Positions 10,017 through 22,041 of a DNA stretch of 64,000 bases are shown here, one piece after another. The position numbers were made by a program, and so were the translations under genes. Position 1 is the first letter of the stretch. The number at the start of each line of letters is the position of its first letter. A model generated the notes under the pieces. The model made no database searches. It was not told the DNA's origin and worked only from the letters and a program-made list of their open reading frames with translations. This stretch comes from Takakia lepidozioides (taxonomy: Eukaryota; Streptophyta; Takakiopsida; Takakiales; Takakiaceae), in NCBI GenBank assembly GCA_030704615.1, contig CM060731.1:20336001-20400000 (forward strand), read 5' to 3'.

Positions 10017-11512
10017 TTTTGTGAATAGTGTAGAACTAGTAGAGCTACTAAACATGGGTATTTTATATAAGAAAATTTCCTCTGATCTTTGCTCCTATTT
10101 GCAAAGGCAAAGAGCATACTAGCATTTCATTGCCTGTCACTGCTCTTACTAATGAAATTCTGTTAGCAGTTTTGCGGGTTCTTGTTTCTGTTTGTGGATT
10201 TTAACATGATATTGGAAGACATTATTGACTATAATGAGGGGTGCATTTTGGGTCTTCGAGATCTCAGATCCTGCAAGGATGAGCAGCTGTAAGGTGTCCC
10301 ATGTAATTTATGTTGCTCCAATATCAGGTTGTGATGTTTGAGTTTCTGGTAGTGACAATACAGGTCTTGGTCAGGTCATCAGTATGCGCTTTCCCATGGC
10401 TTCCATAAGACCACAAAATAGTGTGAAATGGAAGCCATGAAAAAATGGATACCTACTGGTCCAGACAACAATTACAGCAAGTGAACTGTTACATTCACTC
10501 GCAGCAGTCACAATTCTGAAATCGAACCACAGTTGTGTGCATCTAAGTTCACTCTGCATGCACAGTTAATAATATAGACAAGGAGAGTAAGAGCAAAGCA
10601 CAATGATTCCCTCTTTACAACTTCCTCTAATATAGAAGAAATTCCCAAAATCTGAATTTGCTCCTGTGACTCACATGGAATGAGCGAGAAAGCAAAACAG
10701 GCAGAAAAAAAATCTTTGTTCACAAATTTCTAGAAAAGCTCAAAGTGACATGGATGGAACATGTGGCTCTGGCCTAGAGATGGTGTAACCAGCTGGAACC
10801 ACCAGCTCAGCAAAGTTGGAAGAAGTTTGCTTCAAAATGCCCTAAGAAATACACAGAATTTTGGAGCAGGTTTCAAGGTGTTCAAAGAAAGTGCAGGGGT
10901 GCAAATGTATGAACAGAAGGATGGATTGATGTCTCTGACCATCCTGCCTTGAGTTTATTGAAGGCAGCCTTTGCCAAATACAAATGTTTTACTGGCCCAA
11001 ACAGAAATTAGTTTATCTGCCTGCGCAAGCCCTGCGAATGATCTTCAAATTTGTAAAGCCCTTTCTCTTGCAACTTCAAATGTTACCCTAGCATGCGCTG
11101 CCCGGAATATCTTGTTCAGGCACTTTGCAGATGCAAGACAATGAAGTCACCACAAAAGGGACATGCGGCCATGTGTACTAATAGCCTGCAAAGAAAAGAG
11201 CTGGACATGGAAAATGGTGAAGGATCACCATGCTGGTCTCCACACGCATGCAAACTCTCTTACATGGGGTCGTCCAAACCAGAGATATTATGTGAATATG
11301 AAATTTCACTTAAATTTCAGAAATGACTTAAATTTCAGAAATGCGACGGCAAGCTACTGGTAGTTGATTGCTTGCAATCATTGCTCAGGCCAAACTACAT
11401 AAACTAACTTTTTTTCAACTAAAATGCAATCTACAAATATGAGAAGGACCAAGACCCTTTTACCCCACCATATCAACCACCACAAAAAAAGCAGTGGATT
11501 AGGCAAGCATGG
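10017..11512. other. Intergenic, no gene seen
   Basis: This covers the 3' flanks of the F-box gene (+) and of FAD synthetase (-), which converge here. Only short chance frames are present, and I find no recognisable repeat or RNA. Confidence 0.5.
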
Positions 11513-14305
11513 CTATGTAGAGAAGTCAATTGCAATTTCGCTCCTTGAAACATCCCAAAGACTAGCATCCAACGACATAATTTCAATCTCAGTGTCTTCT
11601 ACCTTCACTTGGCCCACCAAGAGCTCAGACACGGTGCTATTAAAATTTTCCTTGGGCACTAGAGTACACAAGTAAGACCCTACTTTCGGAGGCTGGTTTA
11701 ACACTCTAGTAATCTCCACCTTCAATTTATTTCCTCTCTGTACAGAATGATCTAGATCAATTATGAGGCGGTGTTTGCGGCCAAGCAAGTCAGCAACACG
11801 TAACATGTTACCAGCAGCAAGAGCCTTTCGAACACGGGTGGAAGACACTTGTCCTTTTTCTCGGCTGCTCCCATCAAGGAGGGTGGGGCTAGATCCGAGT
11901 GTGTCCATGACTGGGTCCACAATAGATACGTGCAAGCCATAATCTTGACACAGCCGCACTAAGTCTGATGCATCACCAGCTGCCCTGTAACCAAACCGAT
12001 AGTTGGCTCCTGCAACCCCATTTTCCCATCAAGTTACTCACCTACATACATTCTTCCACACTGCATTCACCGTATTCCCTCCTAGAAAAAAGTTCTTGAA
12101 CTTGACCATGACCACTTTCGCATTCCACTTCTGGTTGTGTCTATACAGTCCATTCCTAGTTTGCGGAAGTAGTGCTACCAAGTAGTGGTACCTAGAGTCT
12201 TGAAATCAAGAACACCTGCTAGGTTTCAGCCACGCAATATCTGCAGCTATTACCATATCTCGTGCTAGGCAAGCTTGGAAGACATCCAAAATGACTACAA
12301 GCATCAAGCAACCCTGGTAAGCCACTTAGAAAAGAAACAAAGGAATGATAAAGATGCAAATTCTGCAAGGCCCATTGAAAAGGCTGAAAGTAGTGAATAC
12401 CTGCAACTACCCCTTTAACATCTAACTCCTTGGCCAATTTCTCAACAAACTGTTGAGGGCTTAGTGAGCGGACTGTGGAGAAATCGAGAGAATACTCTTG
12501 CAAGGTCACACCTCCAAAATGCATGGCCCAAAGCCCCATCACTCGTGTCCGATCACACTTTGCCACCACGGGCAACCTGCAGCACACCCTTCCCCATTGT
12601 AAGCTGGGAAGCCTTCCTTACATAGTCTGTTCAACCTGCCTCCTAGCACAAACTGGCACTCTGACCTGACAAACTCAAACTAAGTACCCATTGTTTGAGT
12701 CACTCTACTAGTTCTTACAGGCTCTGTCATGTCCCTAGGTCTTTCCTACCACAATTCCAGGTATTCCAAATGGACTGAAAGATCATTGTTGAAGCTGAAG
12801 CCATACAAGAAGCAAAAAGCCAGAGGTATGGTGCCAGCTTCAGTTTCAACCAGAGGGTCTGCATACATATATGGTGATCTGCCAACAATTTTGGGGGATA
12901 ACCCACGATGCATCGAACTCTGCTTGGCTTGCCCACAACAGACCACATTCCACATTGATGAGTACACTAGTTCTATGATGGTCTTGTACCAATGCCACAC
13001 ATATCGCTGTTGAAGAAGTTACAGAAGGGAGGGTGACAGATGCAGCTGTCATTGCACTGCCGGTGGGACCAGAGGGGATCCCAGAAAGAGGCTGGGAGAG
13101 AAAGGAGGGTAGGAGTTTGTTGCCAAAGGCAAGAATACATAAGAAGAGAGACAAAGATAGGTATGCAAGGGTCCTTGGAGTAGGGGCGCTACCTTTGAAG
13201 ATAAGATTCACATCTTGCCTCCCAAAAACAAAGAAAGAAAGGGTCAAAACACCAGAAAAAGAGTAAAATGGCAAAAGAGAAGGGAGAAGGAACAGGGCAG
13301 GGCCTCTAGTAATCTCTGAAGTACGTGAAGAGCATATCAGTGCATCAACAGTAGCCTACCAGCTCGATCCCCATGCTGGGAGAAAGTCACCAATTGCAAC
13401 ATATGCCTGCAAATGTTTCCCTTCCTTGCATACTGCCTGAAAGATCGGAACAACCTTGCAGAAGAGCTCAATTTTATAAATAGGAAAGAGAAGGGCCAAT
13501 TTCTTACCTTGGTTCCCAACCAAGAACCTCTGCCATCCCTGAAAACGAAAGCAAAAAGGGCGTCCCCATCTCAGTCGCTCGTTCTGCCAGAGCACGATGC
13601 CCTACATGCAAGGCATCGAACTTGCCGAGTGCTACCACGCCCCCTGCATTTGCGTCACCACCCTGTTAAGACCCATCCAAATTAAAGTTATGACCTAAGG
13701 AGCATGAAACAAATACATGGTATCTGAGTATAGGTTGCCGGACTACTCAGCCCCGAGTACCCCAGAACAGGCATGCAGAACTCCAGCAATCCAAAGACAG
13801 GAGTCACATGTGTCTCCCCAATGATCGGGGGCTACTTACTCAGGTAGGTTGTATCCCCTTTCCTCTGCAAGGCTCTGACTTTCCCCTTCCCAAGTCCCAT
13901 TGCAGTTCGTAACAGAAATCTACAACCAACAACGCAGGAGTACTAAGCGTACCATGTACACTGTGGTGAGCGCCATGCAGGAATATATTTGAGAAGAATG
14001 TCCAGCTTTCATCACAGAGGTAACAGACGAACCCACAAAAAGAACTCTTGGGCACAGAGGGGCAGGTCAGACGCACCGACAACAGACTGCAAATCGCGTC
14101 CATCCTCGGCAGACAATCTCTTGTTGGACCCTTCTTTGGCCTCCCACTTTGCACTGTGGGCTTCTAGTGTACTCCTAACTACCCTTATCTTGCTGAGTCT
14201 TTCGGTACTGCACCAGTTGCCAGCTACAGTTCTTAGCGGCATGGCATTCTTTGCCATGGAGGGCACTGGGAATGCAGTGCGTGTTACCATCAAGGCACCA
14301 GCCAT
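11513..14305 (-). CDS. FAD synthetase (FMN adenylyltransferase), plastid RibF type
   Basis: The enzyme transfers AMP from ATP to FMN to make FAD, and the plant RibF proteins act in plastids. Exons on the minus strand: a first exon from ATG 14305 encoding a Ser/Arg-rich presumed transit peptide to about 14040 (end unresolved), then 13662-13508, 12576-12401 and 12009-11513 (stop TAG). Exon 2 carries the nucleotidyltransferase signature [17 protein letters not shown] with the HxGH motif and ends in [11 protein letters not shown]. Exon 3 has [10 protein letters not shown] and [21 protein letters not shown]. Exon 4 has [20 protein letters not shown] and the [16 protein letters not shown] motif. 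Splice phases join without stops across exons 2-4. There is no riboflavin kinase domain, as expected for plant RibF. The weak point is the exon 1 donor, where a further small exon is possible. Confidence 0.88.
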
Positions 14306-15708
14306 CCAGCTAGCTTGGAATTGCTAGGCTTCGCCGCAAGATGACCAGAGAACATATTTCACTGGCATAAACATCAACCCCCCAAGTGTCAGCAACACTG
14401 ACACAATCCACTGGCAGAGCGAAGTGACTGCACCACAATGCCCACACCTCTCCCCTCTCCTTGCCCTCCAGTCTCACGAAAGAGGCTAACTGCGACAAAA
14501 GGAAAAACCTATAATCCACTTAGTCCCACTTGCAGACTGCTCTTCATTGCAAGCAGAGATCTTTGAACCATTGCACCCTCTACAATGGTCGCAGGTCACA
14601 GCCACAGAAATGTTGGCAATGCTACAGCTAGAGAGACAAAAAGGATTGAAATAGGAAACCAGGGTTTTGTGTCTAGTGCTTGCAGTGTAGATAACTGTGG
14701 AAGGCTCGTGCGCCCACCATGCGCTGAGTGGTGTTACTTAGCGAAGAGCAAAGGGTGAGGAGGAAACAAAAATGCGGCAGCGGATGCTGCATGCCGCAGA
14801 CGACCCTCCTCCATGTACTAGAATCCTCTCTAATTTCATTGCCACAAAGCAAACCCCGCACCTCATAAGGCTTTCTCAAACCTTTGTTTTGTCCTTGTTT
14901 TTAATGAAAAGGCGGAGTCCAAAATGCATTGAATGAATGCGAGGAAAAACTAAGTTACCCTCACGGAGCTTACTTTATGTCAGCTGCCCATCGATGCAGC
15001 TTGAAGGTAAATCGCTCTATCGAGAGTGCAATGTGAAAACAAAACCCAGATCACTACTACGCCAGGATCCTCCTTATATGCACACTATTGTCCCTCGTCC
15101 ATGTGATTTAACAATCGAATTAGAATGTCCACGAAGCTGAGTGAGTATGTTGGAAGATTGGAGCTCGCTTCAATTCGCGCCTTCTCTTCAGAGTTGGGAT
15201 TTGCTCCTTCCAAAGGTTCGAGCAAGTGGGTCACACACGTATCTGTGATTGTGTGACATTCCACGTAAGATTCCTCTTATGACCAGTGGTGGGCTTTTCT
15301 GTTTGTGATAAACTCACTTGAGGTTGTCCCCAGGGAAATGCTTGAGGCAAGTGTGAGGTGTGTGTGTGATCTGGTCTGTGACGTTGGCTGTTCAGTGTGC
15401 CGATCCTGGTTCGCTAAACCCGGACCTCTGAGACTTTTTCGTGGAAGAGAGCAGGATACTTGGAACATGTCCGAACGATAATGCAGGACTGGACACGCTG
15501 GGTTATGGCCGTTCTATCTTACAGGGTTTCATCAAGTTCTATCTGACCTGCTTTGAATTTATGCTCTTGTTCTTCAGTCGCAAAGTCACTATTTTTCTCG
15601 GATACCGATGTCAAGCACACTTATCCGCTGGCTGATAATCATAGAACCACCCTCCCTCTTATGAGCAGGGGGAAAAGATTTTGGCAGAAGAATTGAGGAG
15701 GGGTAGCC
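14306..15708. other. Intergenic between FAD synthetase (-) and the first PPR locus (+)
   Basis: This should hold the FAD synthetase promoter and the upstream region of the first PPR transcript. A TTATATGC box near 15075 could be a weak TATA element. No conserved coding sequence was recognised. Confidence 0.4.
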
Positions 15709-16137
15709 ATGGCAGCGAATACAGTACACCTAGTATCCGTGGGGAACATGCCTTCCTTTTTGGGTTGCCCTCACAAGCTTCTCCCAGGCTACGTTGCTCG
15801 TAAGACTTGCCCCGGGCTGAAAGCTTCAAGAAGGTGTGGGCTGTACACTTTGAACGCTCCTCTTCATTTTCAATACCGTAGTGCGGTGAGATTGGTTTCG
15901 AACGGCTTCAAGCCGATTGCAGGGCAGTGGAGACCAGTAGAAGAGGACCAGGTGTATGGAAAGAGGAATGAGCTAGGAGGTGAGGTGAAGAAGTATGAAT
16001 GGCCCACGTCCACCCTTGTTCAACTTGCTGGAAGTCGCCCACACTGGCAAACACTGAACAAGCCAAAACAAATGAGGAGAAGCTTTGGAACAACTATTTT
16101 CGAACAGTGGAGAATGAAGACACAGTCAAAGCAATAA
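15709..16137 (+). CDS. Small upstream ORF/exon of the first PPR locus, unrecognised
   Basis: This 142-codon frame starts MAANTV and matches the 126-codon frame at 21232 upstream of the second PPR gene. Shared parts are the start, a VSN...PI block and RPVEEDQV.GK. The match continues beyond (EEKLWN in the second copy, in another frame here), so a frameshift separates the copies. I recognise no domain. It may be an untranslated 5' exon, a decayed gene carried in the PPR duplication, or a real small protein. Its repeated association with PPR genes is the only evidence for importance. Confidence 0.3.
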   Translation: MAANTVHLVSVGNMPSFLGCPHKLLPGYVARKTCPGLKASRRCGLYTLNAPLHFQYRSAVRLVSNGFKPIAGQWRPVEEDQVYGKRNELGGEVKKYEWPTSTLVQLAGSRPHWQTLNKPKQMRRSFGTTIFEQWRMKTQSKQ

Positions 16138-16994
16138 GGTGAATGCCTCATATGCTCATAGACAACAGGATGCATTGATAAAATATGTAGCAAAGTAATT
16201 AAGCTCTCTGTCTTTATCCCAACACTGTGATTTCACCTGTGTCACATCTGTTGCAAGCTAGAAGAGCAGTGCTGAATCATGAACATCATGCTTTCTAGTA
16301 CTTGGGCAATGCCAGCCCAACTATAAAATGGGGGTAGCTGGCTCAACCGGTCACCTAAGGGTACCTGGGAAACTTTTGAGGCCTTTGGGAGGTTTGGGGC
16401 CACTGGCGTTGCTCATTATGGCCAGACAGTTAACCCTTTGGGGTGAAGTGACACCATAATTTACGTCTGCTTCTGCAGGAGTCAACCTTTGTGGGCAATG
16501 TGCATTGCTCCCCAATGGACAACTCTAGTGTTGGACTTAAACTGATTTAAACCCTATTGGTTAAGGGACAGATTGCAAAGAACAATGACTATTTGCCCTG
16601 GTACATTAGAGAGCTCACATAGCTTTAGATGAAATCTTGTGCAGTCTAACTTGATGTTATCTCTACCCTTCAATCATCTTTTCATCACATGTAACCAGAT
16701 GGTTTCGGGTACTATGCGCAAACAATATTTGCCTTCTATATCTTGGTGGCTTGTGAACCCCCCAAGTGAAGGGAGGTCCAGTATCCAGTGGGGATTAACC
16801 CCACAATAGCCATTGCTTGCCAAGGACAGATATCTCTCTCCCTCACACACGCTTTTCCTTGTTCTTTTCACAGGATTCAGTTTTGGTTAGGTAGGGATGG
16901 AGCTATATAATTATGGGTGGTCATGGTAGCGACTAGCAGTGCGGGGGAGAATCTATGCATTTGCAAGGATAGCTGAGATAGAGGGTGGGTGCAG

Positions 16995-17112
16995 ATCCAT
17001 CCTTTGACGCCAGATTTCGAGCACAATGTTACCAATGAGGTTCTGTGGATCGATAGCTACAGAAAATGTGCATGGGTGGATGGTCAATTGGAGAAGCTTG
17101 AAGCATCTAGAG
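16995..17112 (+). other. Exon-like 5' module of the PPR loci, copy A
   Basis: The segment starts after GGGTGCAG and ends before GTAAGT, so it looks like an internal exon. It reads IHPLTPDFEHNV..., then WIDSY..., then AWVDGQLEKLEASR. Near copies occur at 17411 (joined in frame to the first PPR ORF) and at 22042. The encoded module is not recognised. Confidence 0.45.
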
Positions 17113-17539
17113 GTAAGTATCATGAAACCTCCCTGTGGGTTTCCCTCCCTTACATCCCTAAGTTGCAGGCAGGCAATTTGATAACTATTGTCAACTATCG
17201 TAGGGTTGTCTGTTAGGGCGTACGAAGATTGCTAGTTTCACAAGCTTGTCATGGTATCCTCCTCCTTCACCAACTTTGCTTTGTCTCGTTCTCTATCAGG
17301 TGTGTCTCACAAACGTTTTGTATCTTGCCACCAAGTAAGCATAAGAGGTGGTGATTGGTAAGTAGGGATGGGATGTATGCCGTGTAAATTCTGTGTTGTT
17401 GTGTGTGCAGATCCATCCTAGGGGACCAGATTTCATGCACAAGAGTACCAAGAAGGCAGTGTGGATTGTTTGCTACAAGAAACCTGCATGGGTAGATGGT
17501 CAACTGGACGCAGCTTCAGCCAAGTTGTTTGAACCAGGC

Positions 17540-20332
17540 ATGCCCACCATGACCACTGCTCTTGAAAGAAAACCAAGAGAGGGAATGCACAAGGACTCTT
17601 TTAGCACTTGTGGGGATGTGAGGACACTATGTCGGGCAGGACGACTGAAAGAGGTTCTGCACACTTTGAACCAAGGAAGCAGTACCTTGATGGACTCAGA
17701 TAGTTATGCCTGTCTCTTGCAGGAGTGCATCAAGATGAAAGGCCTAGCAGAGGGAAAGCAAGTGCATGCCCACATCCTCCAAAGTGGATTCAAGCCAAAC
17801 ATCTTTCTACACAATGTCCTGATCAACATGTATGCCAATTGTGGGAGCATTGCGGATGCACGCCTAGTGTTTGACAAGATGTGTGAACGAGACATGTTCA
17901 CATGGAATACAATGATGGCAGGATATACCAAGCATAGGTGTGGTAGGGAGGCCATCTGGATCTATGAATACATGATATCGACAGGGGTGATGCCTAACAA
18001 GATCACATTCATTTCTGCTCTCAAGGCATGTGCCAGCCTAGGGGTTCTCAAAAAGGGCAAGCAAGTCCATGCTGACATCATCAAACTTGGAATTGCCCCA
18101 GATATGGTTTTGGACACAGCCCTAGTTAACATGTATGCCAAATGTGGGAGTGTCCAGGATGCGCGTCAATTGTTTGATAATATGCCTCAACGAAATGTGG
18201 TCTCATGGAGTGCAATGATCGCAGGATATGCTCACCATGGGTATGGTAGGGAGGCATTGGAGACGTATGACCAAATGATACGGGAAGGGACGGTACCCAC
18301 CATGGTCACGTTTGTTTGTGTTCTCAATGCCTGTACCAGCCTCGCAGCCCTGGAAAAGGGCAGAGAGATCCATGCTGCCATCCTCAAAGCTGGAATTGAG
18401 CCAAACATCATTCTGGAAAACAGCCTTCTCAGCATGTATGCCAAATGTGGTAACATGAAGGTTGCCTGTCAAGTGTTTGACAGTATGGCGCAACGAGATG
18501 TGGTCTCTTGGAGTGCGATGATTGCAGGTTATGCTCAGCATAGGTTTTGTCGGGAAGCTATACATTCCTATAAACACATGATACAGGAAGGGGTGACACC
18601 TGACCAGATCACGTTCGTTTGCGTTCTTAATGCGTGTGCAAGCCTGTCAGCCCTGAACATGGGGAAAGAGATCCATGCTGACATCATGAGAGCAAAAATT
18701 GTCCCTGATGTCATTCTGGACACTGCCCTTGTGACCATGTATGCCAAATGCGGTAGCATAGACAAGGCGGGACAAGTGTTTGACAACATGGCTCGACGAA
18801 ATGTGGTCTCATGGAGTGCAATGATCGCAGCATATGCTCAGCATGGCTGCAGTAAGGAGGCTTTGGAAATCTATGAGGAAATGATACAGGAAGGGGTGAC
18901 ACCCAACCAGGTCACATTTGTTTGCGTTCTCAATGCATGTGCTAGCCTGGGAGCACTTGAAAAGGGCAAAGAAATCCATGCTAAAATCATCAATGCCGGG
19001 ATGAAGTCAAATGTCATTCTGGAGACTGCCCTTGTCGACATGTATGCCAAATGCGGGAGAGTCAAGGATGCGCGTCAAGTGTTTGACACTGTGGCTCAAC
19101 GGAATGTGGTCTCGTGGAGTGCAATGATTGCAGGATATGCTCGGCATGGGTGTGGTAGGGAGGCTCTGGAGACATATGACCAAATGCTTCATGAAGGGGT
19201 CATGCCCACCATGGTTATATTTGTTTGTGTTCTCAATGCATGTGCCAGCCTGGCCGCCCTGGAAAAGGGCAAAGAGGTTCATGCTGAGCTCATGAAAGCC
19301 GCAATTGTGCCAGATATCATTCTGGAGACTAGCCTTGTCCACATGTATGCCAAATGTGGTAACATGAAGGATGCACATGAAGTGTTTGACAATATGGCTG
19401 AACGAGATGTGTTCTCATGGAGTGCAATGATAGCAGGATATTCGCAGCATGGATGTGGTAGGCAGGCCCTGGAACTATTCGAACAAATGCAACATGAAGG
19501 CTTCATTCCAGATGGTGTCGCATTTATATGTGTTCTCTGTGCATGTAGTCATGTGGGCCTAGTTGACGAAGGCAAACATTATTTTGATTCCATGTCTCGA
19601 GATCACAGCCTTAACCCTACAGTGGAGCATTTCAGCTGCATGGTGGACCTTCTTGGCCGTGCAGGGCAATTGGTTGAGGCAGAGGACTTCGTCAACAAAA
19701 TGCCAATTGACCCAGCTGCTCCAGTGTGGGGGGCATTGCTTGGTGCCTGCAGAATTCATGGCAACGTGGAGGTGGCAGAACGTGCAGCAAGCTGCCTTCT
19801 CAAGAGGTTTCCACAGGACGCTGCAACCTATGTGCTGCTATCGAATATCTATGCTGCGGCTGGCAGGTGGGACGATACTGCAAAGGTCAGAAAGATGATG
19901 AGTGGCAAGGGTGTCCGAAAGGACCCAGGTTTCTCCTGCATTGATGTCAATAATCAGGTGCACACATTTGTTGTAGATGACAAATTGCATCCGCAAATAG
20001 AGGAAATCCTTGTGGAGCTAAAGAGATTGGCTGGGCAGATGAAGGAAGCTGGGTACATGCCTGATACTCGCTTTGTATTGCATGATGTGGAGGAGGAGCA
20101 AAAGGAATTGTCACTTTGCCACCACAGTGAGAAGCTGGCCATTGCTTTTGGGCTCATCAGCACATCCCATGGAACGCCTCTCCGTGTCATCAAGAACCTT
20201 CGGGTGTGTGGTGATTGCCATACTGCCACCAAGTTCATCTCAAAGATTGTCGGGAGAGTAATTGTTGTACGGGATGCCAACCGCTTTCACCACTTCCAAG
20301 ATGGGGTGTGTTCTTGTGGAGATTACTGGTGA
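17540..20332 (+). CDS. PLS-class PPR protein with complete DYW domain
   Basis: DYW-class PPR proteins bind organelle RNAs in a sequence-specific way, and the DYW domain is the cytidine deaminase for C-to-U editing in mitochondria or plastids. ATG 17540 gives 930 aa. The frame is open upstream to the exon-like module at 17411, so a start at 17435 or an upstream exon is possible. The repeats form P-L-S triplets of 101 residues, with six copies of the MYAKCGS-type motif. They are followed by the E region (VEHFSCMVDLLGRAGQL, then YVLLSNIYAAAGRWDD) and the DYW domain: HSEKLAIAFGLIS with the HxE deaminase motif, CGDCH as CxxC, and a C-terminal GDYW. All catalytic and zinc-binding residues are present, so this is probably the functional member of the cluster. 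No clear transit peptide is seen. Confidence 0.93.
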   Translation: MPTMTTALERKPREGMHKDSFSTCGDVRTLCRAGRLKEVLHTLNQGSSTLMDSDSYACLLQECIKMKGLAEGKQVHAHILQSGFKPNIFLHNVLINMYANCGSIADARLVFDKMCERDMFTWNTMMAGYTKHRCGREAIWIYEYMISTGVMPNKITFISALKACASLGVLKKGKQVHADIIKLGIAPDMVLDTALVNMYAKCGSVQDARQLFDNMPQRNVVSWSAMIAGYAHHGYGREALETYDQMIREGTVPTMVTFVCVLNACTSLAALEKGREIHAAILKAGIEPNIILENSLLSMYAKCGNMKVACQVFDSMAQRDVVSWSAMIAGYAQHRFCREAIHSYKHMIQEGVTPDQITFVCVLNACASLSALNMGKEIHADIMRAKIVPDVILDTALVTMYAKCGSIDKAGQVFDNMARRNVVSWSAMIAAYAQHGCSKEALEIYEEMIQEGVTPNQVTFVCVLNACASLGALEKGKEIHAKIINAGMKSNVILETALVDMYAKCGRVKDARQVFDTVAQRNVVSWSAMIAGYARHGCGREALETYDQMLHEGVMPTMVIFVCVLNACASLAALEKGKEVHAELMKAAIVPDIILETSLVHMYAKCGNMKDAHEVFDNMAERDVFSWSAMIAGYSQHGCGRQALELFEQMQHEGFIPDGVAFICVLCACSHVGLVDEGKHYFDSMSRDHSLNPTVEHFSCMVDLLGRAGQLVEAEDFVNKMPIDPAAPVWGALLGACRIHGNVEVAERAASCLLKRFPQDAATYVLLSNIYAAAGRWDDTAKVRKMMSGKGVRKDPGFSCIDVNNQVHTFVVDDKLHPQIEEILVELKRLAGQMKEAGYMPDTRFVLHDVEEEQKELSLCHHSEKLAIAFGLISTSHGTPLRVIKNLRVCGDCHTATKFISKIVGRVIVVRDANRFHHFQDGVCSCGDYW
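17828..19645 (+). repeat. Six 303-bp tandem PPR-triplet repeats
   Basis: The codons for the M(Y)A.CG motif begin at 17828, 18131, 18434, 18737, 19040 and 19343, exactly 303 bp (101 codons) apart each time. Identity between units is high at DNA level, including VVSWSAMIAGYA and the VCVLNACASLAALEKGKE segment. This suggests recent growth by unequal crossing-over or slippage inside the gene. Confidence 0.9.
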
Positions 20333-21231
20333 AAATGAGCAACATGCGCAACAGGAAGCATGCCCCTTAATATTTGAAGTTGGAGGCAACAAATTGTGCT
20401 CATTTTCAGCAAAACTGAAAGAACAATGTGATGAGCTGTCCACATTTTGAGATTTTAATTCTAAATCATTCTCAGGGCTGCAAAAACAAATCTGAGCTTG
20501 GGCTTGCTCATGTTCCACCAGTCCAGCGGATTATGAACACCAAACCAACTTAGGTAGTGGCACCGCATCTCAAACAATCAAAGACTGAAAGGGCCACGAA
20601 GTTAGATGCATTGTTATCTGTTTGCTTCATTAAATTGGACCTTTACGTCGCTGTAATGGCCGTTCAAGTTTTCCGCATTGTGTCCACTTGCCATTCCGAA
20701 AGAATATATACTTACATATGATGCCAACTCTAGTTATTTGCCGACGACTGTCAGCAGAGGACACGAGCAGGGGCAAACATGGTCCCAGAACCCTGGAATG
20801 CGGAAGGTGACCTTGGAAACAATTATCCCATAGTTATTGCCCCAATGCACGCTGCCTCCGCCCTATATAAAAACTACCTGTCTTCGTACTGTACAACTTC
20901 CAAGTTCCCGGGGTTATTGAGGAGGAACCTTACGGGGCGAAAGGTGGCTGGAGAGGAGGAACTCTAAGCGGGAGGGTATGAAAACAGTTTAGCAGTTCTT
21001 TACGTAGTTTTGAAGGTTTCGGGAAGAAGAGAGAGAAAAAAGGTTGCATCGTGAGCTTGACTGCAAAGTGGGCCACTCTCTACACTTGTGTGCCTGCTGA
21101 TTGGTACTCTTGATACTCTCTTAAGAGCAGTGGCAGTTGGGTTTGGCGAAAGGGTTGGAGAATGGGCGGCCATGACTGTCTTAAGAGCAGCTTTGGAAGG
21201 GTTTGGCAGAAAAGTTCGAGAAGGAACATAC
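20333..21231. other. Spacer between first and second PPR loci
   Basis: No coding sequence is seen. It holds a good TATA box (20864-20870) and a tandem duplication of about 60 bp beginning CTTAAGAGCAG at 21119 and 21179, just before the ATG at 21232. Confidence 0.45.
20864..20870 (+). promoter_or_regulatory. TATA box for the second PPR transcript
   Basis: TATATAA sits in a C-rich context (CCGCCCTATATAAAAACTAC). It is followed about 30 bp downstream by a pyrimidine-rich stretch suitable for transcription start. It lies 360 bp before the conserved small ORF of this unit. Assignment is by motif and position only. Confidence 0.45.
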
Positions 21232-21612
21232 ATGGCAGCGCATACAGTGTGTATGGCACCCGTGGGGAATGTGCTTGCTTTCTCCACATGTCCCCAAGGC
21301 ATCTTCGGGTGTCCAAACGACATTTCATTGAGGTTTGTTTCGAACAGGTTGGAGCCGATCGGACAGCGGAGACCAGTAGAAGAGGATCAGGTTTGTGGAA
21401 AGGGGGATGCCCAAGGAGGGCAGTTGGAGCAGGAGAAAATTGGGTGGCCGTGTCCGCCCCAGGTCACATTCGACAGGGAGATTACCAGCTCAGAAAAGTA
21501 CCCGGAAAGCCAAAGTACGGTCGAGGAGAAACTTTGGAACGAAAACTTTTCTAAGCCCAGTAAATGGTGGGACAATCGTTGCAGCAGAAGCAGGCAACAC
21601 GAGGCGCTGTAA
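21232..21612 (+). CDS. Small upstream ORF/exon of the second PPR locus, unrecognised
   Basis: This 126-codon frame starts MAAHTV and is related to the frame at 15709. Its second half (EEKLWNENFSKPSKWWDNR) echoes FLSEPSEWLDNR near 28600 and, more weakly, a segment at 22215-22295. The function is unknown, and it may be a 5' exon of the PPR transcript or a decayed passenger gene. Confidence 0.3.
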   Translation: MAAHTVCMAPVGNVLAFSTCPQGIFGCPNDISLRFVSNRLEPIGQRRPVEEDQVCGKGDAQGGQLEQEKIGWPCPPQVTFDREITSSEKYPESQSTVEEKLWNENFSKPSKWWDNRCSRSRQHEAL

Positions 21613-22041
21613 TTCATCCTTGCAAAGTAATGGCCACGAACACTCTGTCTCTCTGGTCAATGCGCTCTCCCCTTTTTCCAAGGTATATCATGTGTATATA
21701 TAAGGTGGAGGTAATTTTGCAGTTCTCATCTGAAATTTCTTCCTTTCAACACAATGTCAATGCTGAGGCCTCAAATCAGTAGTTAATCCCCTTTCTTAGA
21801 TTGTTTGGTTGATTGTGTGTTGCACTGCAAGGGTATTCTGTATGCAATGTCTGCAAGTCATATTCTCCATCCCCCTCTACCTGACGAACCCATTCAGCAT
21901 AGAAATATTGTTTGGTAGAGGAGGGTGGGTGCTTGCTACGGAAATTAGTTCGTCATTGCCAGCTACTTGTAGAGGGGAAGGATCTATGCTTTTTTGTTGC
22001 AGAGGAGAACTGAAGGAGGCTGGGATAGAGCGTGGGTGCAG

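Noticed and set aside
16330-16500. TGGCTCAACCGG near 16338 matches a Pol III A-box, suggesting a second SINE
   Set aside because: No B-box at a proper distance, no tRNA-like ends and no A tail.
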